DNA of 34,065 nucleotides from the NCBI GenBank assembly GCA_001794125.1, contig MGJF01000005.1:1-34065 (forward strand), in the 5' to 3' direction. A model generated the notes under the pieces. The model worked only from the letters and a program-made list of their open reading frames with translations, was not told the origin of the DNA and made no database searches. Shown here one piece after another: positions 29,506-34,065 of this stretch (positions within the stretch are counted from its first letter, which is position 1; every line of letters begins with the position of its first letter). Origin of the DNA: Candidatus Yanofskybacteria bacterium RIFCSPHIGHO2_01_FULL_43_32. GTDB taxonomy: Bacteria > Patescibacteriota > Minisyncoccia > 2-02-FULL-40-12 > GWA2-44-9. Both the position numbers and the translations under genes were made by a program.

Positions 29506-30726
29506 ATGGATACAAAACAATTCGTGTCGGCAATCAAACAAATCTCCGAAGAAAAAGGCATATCGGAAGCAAGCGTTTTGGAAACGATAGAGGCGGCTAT
29601 TGCGGCCGCCTATAAGAGAGACTATGGCAAAAAGGGTCAGATAATCAAAGCTAAGCTTGATACCGAAAGCGGTGATCTTGTTATGACCCAGATTCACTAC
29701 GTTGTCGAAGGCGCTGATGAAGAAGGTTATTTAACCGGAACTTTGCCGACTAAAGTAATGGAAGAAAAACCCGATCCTCAAGATTACGATTCACGCAGGG
29801 AAAGAAGAAAAGAAGAGGATGCCGTTGTCGGAGAAAATGACATAATTAAGATTAAATATAATCCCGAAAAGCACATTTTGCTGGAAGAAGCCAAAAAGAA
29901 AAATAAAAAAATTAAAGTAGGAGATGAAATTACAACTAAACTTGAAACACATACAGATTTTGGCCGCATTGCCGCTCAAACCGCAAAACAGGTGATTATT
30001 CAGCGGCTCCGCGAGGCGGAAAGAGAGGCCATATTTTCCGAATTCAAAGGGAGGGAAGGAGAAATAATCAGCGGTGTTGTTCAGAGAAAAGAAGGCCAGC
30101 TGGTCTTTATCGATCTTGGAAAAACAAACGGCTTGCTGATTCCTGCCGAGCAAATACCGACAGATAATTACAGAATAAGCCAGAGATTCCGGTTTATGAT
30201 CTTAAAGGTTGAAGAAACTCCCCGCGGACCGGTAGTTCTGCTTTCCCGTTCCCATCCCAAACTTGTGTTGGGGTTGTTCAGGGTTGAAGTTCCCGAAATA
30301 GACAGCGGTTCCGTAGAGGTTAAAGCAATTGCCAGAGAAGCAGGTTCCAGAACCAAAATAGCGGTTATGTCCAAAGAAGAAGGGGTAGACCCGATCGGTT
30401 CATTGGTCGGACAGAAAGGGGTTCGCGTTCAGACGGTTATAAACGAATTGTCCGGAGAAAAAATAGATATTATTTTGTGGAGCGAAAAAGCAAAAGATTT
30501 TATATCCAATTCGTTCTCTCCGGCGAAGGTTTCGGATGTTGTAATTATTGATGAACCCAGGCGGCACGCTTTAGTTGAAGTTTCGGATGACCAATTTTCC
30601 CTTGCCATCGGAAAGAGGGGGCAAAATGTCCGTTTGGCGGCCAAACTGACCGGATGGAAGATAGATGTCCGTTCCCCCAAGGAAGATTTAAGCCATAAAG
30701 AAATTGAAGATGAACCACACTCTTAA
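29506..30726 (+). CDS. nusA: Transcription termination/antitermination factor NusA
   Basis: 406 aa. It binds RNA polymerase and RNA, modulating pausing, termination and antitermination. Domains in order: an N-terminal polymerase-binding domain (1-about 175), S1 (about 183-250, EGEIISGVVQRKEGQLVFIDLG), KH1 with VGQKG (301-305), KH2 with IGKRGQN (368-374). It has no C-terminal acidic repeats. The N-terminal domain carries an apparent charged insertion (about 72-110, with SRRERRKEED) before KIKYNPEKHILLEE. ATG 29506 (MDTKQFVSAIKQ) is chosen over an upstream TTG at 29443, because NusA normally begins this way. Its end overlaps tig by 17 nt. Confidence 0.95.
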   Translation: MDTKQFVSAIKQISEEKGISEASVLETIEAAIAAAYKRDYGKKGQIIKAKLDTESGDLVMTQIHYVVEGADEEGYLTGTLPTKVMEEKPDPQDYDSRRERRKEEDAVVGENDIIKIKYNPEKHILLEEAKKKNKKIKVGDEITTKLETHTDFGRIAAQTAKQVIIQRLREAEREAIFSEFKGREGEIISGVVQRKEGQLVFIDLGKTNGLLIPAEQIPTDNYRISQRFRFMILKVEETPRGPVVLLSRSHPKLVLGLFRVEVPEIDSGSVEVKAIAREAGSRTKIAVMSKEEGVDPIGSLVGQKGVRVQTVINELSGEKIDIILWSEKAKDFISNSFSPAKVSDVVIIDEPRRHALVEVSDDQFSLAIGKRGQNVRLAAKLTGWKIDVRSPKEDLSHKEIEDEPHS

Positions 30727-31990
30727 AAAAATTGACCAAGATCAGGCGGAATTAGTCGTTGAGCTGGCCAAAGACGATCTCAAAGCATACATAGACAGAA
30801 CCGAGTCCGAACTCGGTAGAGATTTGCAATTGGACGGATTCAGAAAAGGAAAAGCTCCGAAAGATTTGTTAAAAAATAATCTTGACGCAAAACAGGTTCT
30901 TGAATCCGCATTAGACCTGGCCATGAAAGACAGTTTGGCCAAGACCATAGAGAAAGAAAAGCTGGACGTTCTGAACGTTTCCGGACTCGAGATTAAAGAA
31001 AACACCCCGGACAAGCTTGTTTATAGAGTTGTACTCACTCTTTTTCCGGAAATTAAGATCCGGGATTTTTCTGAATTCAAAGTAGTCAGACGCGATATTA
31101 AAGTAGATCAGAAAGATATAGACAACACCCTCGAAACGATAAAAACCTCGAGGAGTATATTGCGCGATAAAGAAGGAACGGTTCAAAACGGCGACAGGGT
31201 GGAAGTTGATTTTGAGGTCAGACATAACGGGCAAATGTTGGAAGGCGGAATAAGCAAAAACCACCCCTTAATAATCGGGGGCAAGAATTTCATGCCCGGT
31301 TTTGAGGATAATCTTTTGGAAATGAACAAAGACGAGGAAAAAACTTTTTCGCTGGTCGCCCCGAATGATTATTATGTGAAGAAGATCGCCGGCCAAAAAT
31401 TGGATTTTACCGTAAGGGTTAATAATATCAAGTCAGTGGAACTGCCCAAAATTGACGATGAGTTTGTTAAGAATTTAGGCGGTTTTCAGAATCTGAATCA
31501 GTTGATGGGCAGCATTAAAGAAGGAATAACGGAGGAAAAAAAACTTAAAGAAAAACAAAGAGTCCGTCTGGAAATCATTAATCACATCATAAAAAATTCC
31601 AGCGCGGCAATACCGGAATTTCTCGCAAACCAGCAGTTGGATTCCATGATGAGCAATTTAGACAAGGATTTGCATACCAAAGGAATGGAGTTGGGCCTGT
31701 ATTTAGCGCAGATGGGCAAAACCCAGGATGATTTGAGAAAAGAATGGCGCAACGAAGCGGAAAAACAGGTAAAAATAGTCATGGTCCTGCACAAGATAGC
31801 CAAAGATAACAAAATCTCGGCTTCACGCGAAGAGGTGGATGAGGCCTTGAGCGCCGCTGTCCAGTCAGTGATAATGAAAGGGGAAGCAGATAAGGCAAAT
31901 CTGGATATGGAAAGTCTTCGCGATAATATTTCCAGCCACATTATAAATGAAAAAGTATTCGATTTTTTGGAGAAGACATGCTCTGTTTAA
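30710..31990 (+). CDS. tig: Trigger factor (ribosome-associated chaperone/prolyl isomerase)
   Basis: 426 aa. The N-terminal ribosome-binding domain includes the signature region GFRKGKAPKDLLKN (about 45-58). The FKBP-type PPIase domain spans about 150-235 (GDRVEVDFEVRHNGQMLEGG and FMPGFEDNLLEM). The C-terminal helical arms (about 240-426) follow. ATG 30710 (MNHTLKKIDQDQ) is preferred over the TTG at 30704. It overlaps nusA by 17 nt and ends at a strong terminator, so nusA-tig is one unit driven from 29401. Confidence 0.95.
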   Translation: MNHTLKKIDQDQAELVVELAKDDLKAYIDRTESELGRDLQLDGFRKGKAPKDLLKNNLDAKQVLESALDLAMKDSLAKTIEKEKLDVLNVSGLEIKENTPDKLVYRVVLTLFPEIKIRDFSEFKVVRRDIKVDQKDIDNTLETIKTSRSILRDKEGTVQNGDRVEVDFEVRHNGQMLEGGISKNHPLIIGGKNFMPGFEDNLLEMNKDEEKTFSLVAPNDYYVKKIAGQKLDFTVRVNNIKSVELPKIDDEFVKNLGGFQNLNQLMGSIKEGITEEKKLKEKQRVRLEIINHIIKNSSAAIPEFLANQQLDSMMSNLDKDLHTKGMELGLYLAQMGKTQDDLRKEWRNEAEKQVKIVMVLHKIAKDNKISASREEVDEALSAAVQSVIMKGEADKANLDMESLRDNISSHIINEKVFDFLEKTCSV

Positions 31991-31991
31991 A

Positions 31992-32035
31992 GGTTAAAAC
32001 ACAAAAGCCCCTTACGGGGCTTTTGTGTTTTAACC
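31992..32035 (+). terminator. Strong intrinsic terminator after tig
   Basis: A perfect 20-bp stem (31992-32011 with 32016-32035) with tetraloop TTAC. The core is AAAAGCCCC-TTAC-GGGGCTTTT, so the T-run is built into the 3' arm and the A-run makes it work on the minus strand too. It begins 1 nt after the tig stop. Confidence 0.92.
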
Positions 32036-32047
32036 ATAGGTCCGATA

Positions 32048-32128
32048 TCCTCTTGCGGCGAATAGTCTCTTTATTATAATAAAGAAGTAAGGGTTACCCC
32101 TTGGGGTAACTTTTAGTGTCGCAAAGGA
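32048..32128. other. Three-helix structured intergenic segment before the DoxX-like gene
   Basis: An outer helix (TCCTCTTGCG at 32048-32057 with CGCAAAGGA at 32120-32128) encloses two hairpins: TTTATTATAATAAA (32070-32083) and GTTACCCC-TT-GGGGTAAC (32093-32110), the latter followed by TTTTA. This could be a leader RNA with a terminator-like arm, or an element between transcription units. No known riboswitch pattern was recognised. Confidence 0.45.
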
Positions 32129-32186
32129 AACGCAACCTTCAGTAACGGTATCTATACTATACACTATTGAAGTCTAATTGTCAAGC

Positions 32187-32564
32187 ATGTTCCAATCCTT
32201 AAGATATTCCAATATAGCCCTCCGTCTTAGCTTAGCTGTCGTATTTTTTTGGTTTGGCATAGACAAATTTTTCCACCCGGAGTATTGGGTCAATGCCTGG
32301 GTTCCTCAATCAATATCTTTGTTTGCGGCAGATTTCAAGATCCGGCCGATAGACATCATTTACGTATCAGGTGTCTTTGAGATTCTTGTCGGAACCAGTT
32401 TGGCAACGAATATTTTTATTGTCCTATTCTCTTCATTAGCCGTTTTGTTTTTGGGCGGCATAATATTTTTCAACGGTTTCAGTGAAATTCTTATAAGAGA
32501 TATAGGATTGATGGGGGCGTTATTGTCTTTAATTTTTTGGCCCCGGCAGAGATACCACCAGTAG
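32187..32564 (+). CDS. DoxX-like small membrane protein
   Basis: 125 aa with four hydrophobic segments (about 11-27, 47-67, 71-91, 100-119). The start MFQSLRYSNIALRLSLAVVFFWFGIDKFFHPEYW resembles the DoxX/DoxD family. Members are small four-helix membrane proteins, some linked to thiol oxidation or respiration, many of unknown role. ATG 32187 is preferred to a TTG at 32178. Located between the tig terminator and the cysteine desulfurase gene. A link to sulfur or redox handling with its neighbour is inference only. Confidence 0.72.
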   Translation: MFQSLRYSNIALRLSLAVVFFWFGIDKFFHPEYWVNAWVPQSISLFAADFKIRPIDIIYVSGVFEILVGTSLATNIFIVLFSSLAVLFLGGIIFFNGFSEILIRDIGLMGALLSLIFWPRQRYHQ

Positions 32565-32595
32565 AAAAAACATCTAAATCGTGCTAATATTAATC

Positions 32596-32616
32596 AACAG
32601 CCAAGAGCTGTTTTTT
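32596..32616 (+). terminator. Terminator-like hairpin directly before the cysteine desulfurase start codon
   Basis: AACAGC (32596-32601), loop CAAGA, GCTGTT (32607-32612) continuing into a run of six T. It lies just before ATG 32618. An extended -10 (TGCTAATAT, 32582-32590) would start the mRNA at the base of this hairpin. It may end the DoxX-like transcript, or act as a 5' structure of the next mRNA. The left flank AATCAACAGC also occurs in the tyrS palindrome. Confidence 0.5.
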
Positions 32617-32617
32617 A

Positions 32618-33805
32618 ATGAAAAATATCTATATGGACAATGCGGCTGCGGCTCCGACAGAATCGAGAGTCCGGAAAGAAGCGGATAGGGGAATGAAAAT
32701 ATGCGGCAACCCTTCTTCTTTTAACGATTCCGGACGAAAGGCCGCCAATGAATTAACCGGGGCGCGCCTGAAAGTAGCCCGGTTTTTAGGCGCCCATCCG
32801 GAGGAGATTATTTTTGCCGGTTCCGGTTCGGAGGCGAATAACCTTGCAATTTTTGGTGTTGCAAAAGTAAACCAAAAATTGCAAATCTTAAATTCTAAGC
32901 CCCATATTATCACCACGAAAATAGAGCATCCCTCTGTGCTTGAGCCGATAAAACAACTGGAGAAAAATGGTTTTGAGGTTACTTATCTTTCAGCAGACAG
33001 GGAAGGGTTTATAGACCCCGAAGAATTTCTAAACGCCTTACGTCCGGAGACTGTTTTGGTTTCTGTTATGTACGCTAATAACGAGATTGGAACGATAGAG
33101 CCGGTAAATAAAATAGGAAAAATAATCGGGTCATTCAGAAAGAAAGGGGCCATGTTCCCGCTTTTCCATGTTGATGCCTGCCAAGCGGCGGGATATTTGA
33201 ATATGAACGTTAACAGTCTTCAGTCCGACCTCCTTACCTTTAACGGCTCAAAAATAGGCGGACCCGGAGGTGTAGGTGTTTTATACTTAAGACGAGGAAC
33301 CGAAATATCCCCCCTTATTTTAGGAGGGGGGCAGGAAAGAGGATTGAGGGCGGGGACTGAGAATCTGCCGGCGATATTGGGCTTGGCTAAGGCGATTGAA
33401 TTGATCGATATCAAAGAATCGGCCAGGCTTATAAAATTGAGAGATTTCTTTATTAACAAAATCAGAGAGATGGATCCCGGTATAAAATTAAACGGTCCGA
33501 CGAGAAAAGACCGGCTTCCGAACAATATAAACATATCTATTCCGGGTTTGGACAGCGAAAATCTTCTTTTGGAGCTTGATAAGCATGGTATCCACGCCGG
33601 CAGCGGTTCGGCCTGCACATCTCGTGCTGTTGAGCCGTCTCATGTATTGAAAGCCATCGGAGCAGACAAAAAGTACTTATTGGGCGCCTTGAGATTCTCA
33701 ATGGGCAAAGAAACGACAAAAAATGATATAGATTATGTATTGAAAATACTCCCGAAGATAATTTCAGACCTGAAGAAGAGGTATAAAATAATTGAAAAAA
33801 CCTGA
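32618..33805 (+). CDS. Cysteine desulfurase (NifS/IscS family)
   Basis: 395 aa, a PLP enzyme releasing sulfur from cysteine as a persulfide for Fe-S clusters and thio-tRNA modification. Visible: IYMDNAAAAP (4-13), GSGSEANNLAIFG (68-80), H104 in KIEHPSV, D186 in HVDACQA, the PLP-binding lysine K212 in NGSKIGGPGG, RAGTEN (244-249), and the catalytic Cys333 in GSGSACTSRAVEPSHV. The long flexible Cys loop places it in group I (IscS/NifS). Residues 76-89 are encoded by a 14-bp inverted repeat and form part of an extended segment (KVNQKLQILNSKP) compared with usual family members. No iscU neighbour is visible. Confidence 0.95.
   Translation: MKNIYMDNAAAAPTESRVRKEADRGMKICGNPSSFNDSGRKAANELTGARLKVARFLGAHPEEIIFAGSGSEANNLAIFGVAKVNQKLQILNSKPHIITTKIEHPSVLEPIKQLEKNGFEVTYLSADREGFIDPEEFLNALRPETVLVSVMYANNEIGTIEPVNKIGKIIGSFRKKGAMFPLFHVDACQAAGYLNMNVNSLQSDLLTFNGSKIGGPGGVGVLYLRRGTEISPLILGGGQERGLRAGTENLPAILGLAKAIELIDIKESARLIKLRDFFINKIREMDPGIKLNGPTRKDRLPNNINISIPGLDSENLLLELDKHGIHAGSGSACTSRAVEPSHVLKAIGADKKYLLGALRFSMGKETTKNDIDYVLKILPKIISDLKKRYKIIEKT
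32844..32884. repeat. 14-bp perfect inverted repeat within the cysteine desulfurase gene
   Basis: TTGCAATTTTTGGT (32844-32857), 13-nt spacer, ACCAAAAATTGCAA (32871-32884). It is translated in frame (residues 76-89) between the GSGSEANN motif and the KIEHPSV strand. Confidence 0.85.
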
Positions 33806-33819
33806 ATTTATGGTAAAAT
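33792..33819 (+). promoter_or_regulatory. Promoter for the tRNA-Arg/tRNA-Lys pair
   Basis: TTGAAA (33792-33797), 16-nt spacer, TAAAAT (33814-33819) with TGG directly before it (extended -10). It overlaps the 3' end of the cysteine desulfurase gene. The tRNA 5' end is 13 nt after the -10. Confidence 0.6.
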
Positions 33820-33832
33820 ATCTTCAAGCATT

Positions 33833-33904
33833 GCCCCTATAGCTCAATGGATAGAGCGACACCCTTCGAAGGTGGAGATCTGGGTTCAACTCCTGGTGGG
33901 GGCA
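33833..33904 (+). tRNA. tRNA-Arg(UCG)
   Basis: The acceptor GCCCCTA pairs with TGGGGGC (one T-G), discriminator A. D arm GCTC..GAGC. Anticodon loop CTTCGAA gives anticodon TCG, reading CGA. The T arm is TGGGT-TCAACTC-type with the TTCAA core. CCA is not encoded (A then TAA). Position 27-43 is an A-G mismatch. Confidence 0.9.
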
Positions 33905-33916
33905 TAATAAAGACAT

Positions 33917-33992
33917 GCGCCCGTAGCTCAGTTGGTAGAGCTGCTCCCTCTTAAGGAGAAGGTCGTTGGTTCGAATCCAACCGGGCGCACCA
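33917..33992 (+). tRNA. tRNA-Lys(CUU), CCA encoded
   Basis: The acceptor GCGCCCG (33917-33923) pairs with CGGGCGC (33982-33988), then discriminator A and an encoded CCA (33990-33992). D arm AGCTCAGTTGGTAGAGCT. Anticodon loop CTCTTAA gives CTT. T arm GTTGG-TTCGAAT-CCAAC. It is the only one of the five tRNAs here with a templated CCA. Position 27-43 is a G-A mismatch. Confidence 0.93.
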
Positions 33993-34023
33993 GTAGTAAC
34001 TTGTTCGGAATTAGAAATATGGA

Positions 34024-34048
34024 GCGATTTTGCGGAAGCCAAAATCGC
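34024..34048 (+). terminator. Hairpin downstream of the tRNA pair
   Basis: GCGATTTTG (34024-34032), loop CGGAAGC, CAAAATCGC (34040-34048), followed by GCTTTGATTTTC. A moderate terminator candidate for the tRNA transcript. The remaining bases to the window end hold no gene I can support. Confidence 0.5.
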
Positions 34049-34065
34049 GCTTTGATTTTCGCCAA

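Noticed and set aside
1-34065. UGA recoded as glycine (Gracilibacteria-like code)
   Set aside because: Genes such as ruvB, the RAYT and the VirB4 N-terminal gene end at UGA where their families end, and no gene needs UGA read-through.
1-34065. CRISPR array
   Set aside because: No regularly spaced direct repeats were seen; the repeats are inverted and isolated.

Overview
The window looks like chromosome from an ultra-small, AT-rich bacterium of the Candidate Phyla Radiation (Patescibacteria, most like Parcubacteria). This is inferred from gene content and style: tightly packed genes with 1-34 nt overlaps, few Shine-Dalgarno sequences, a PrgI/VirB4/VirB6 secretion cluster, thrombospondin type-3 and cysteine-rich exported proteins, a short YidC, and a very small DciA-like gene after dnaN. 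UGA is used as an ordinary stop (for example ruvB and the N-terminal VirB4 gene), which argues against the UGA=Gly lineages Gracilibacteria and Absconditabacteria.

Layout. 1-1890: a ribbon-helix-helix antitoxin-like fragment, then a tRNA maturation block (tRNA-Arg, the CCA-adding enzyme, tRNA-Pro, and tRNA-Ala on the other strand). 1914-6886: pcrA helicase, a REP-associated tyrosine transposase (RAYT) with its palindromes, rsmA and lnt. 6870-16887: a run of + strand genes for envelope and type IV secretion (TSP3 protein, Cys-rich exported protein, VirB6-like, PrgI, VirB4 in two pieces, a membrane protein, a beta-propeller protein), interrupted by one opposite-strand orphan gene. 17166-19032 (minus): khpB-yidC-yidD-rnpA-rpmH. 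19033-22193: probable replication origin, dnaA, dnaN, dciA-like. 22183-29264: PBP1A (minus), tyrS (plus), then ruvB-ruvC and a small acidic protein, and pilB (all minus). 29401-31990: nusA and trigger factor. 32187-33805: DoxX-like protein and cysteine desulfurase. 33833-33992: tRNA-Arg and tRNA-Lys.

The rnpA-rpmH-origin-dnaA-dnaN order is the classical bacterial origin neighbourhood. DnaA-box-like 9-mers flank dnaA on both sides. The secretion cluster encodes an inner-membrane channel and its ATPase, but no relaxase, coupling protein or outer-membrane core is visible. A contact or DNA-transfer device is therefore an inference.

The most unusual layer is palindromes. A RAYT is bracketed by inverted copies of a 23-nt hairpin core, and a third copy lies in frame inside rsmA. 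In the intact copies the core is fixed, but the outer arms differ from locus to locus and are still perfectly self-complementary. The same logic appears in a hairpin pair between dnaA and dnaN, in a 50-nt perfect palindrome after tyrS, and perhaps in a 218-nt near-hairpin at 16937-17154. A further long hairpin (27437-27607) could be a structured RNA. No CRISPR array, rRNA or complete insertion sequence other than the RAYT unit was seen.
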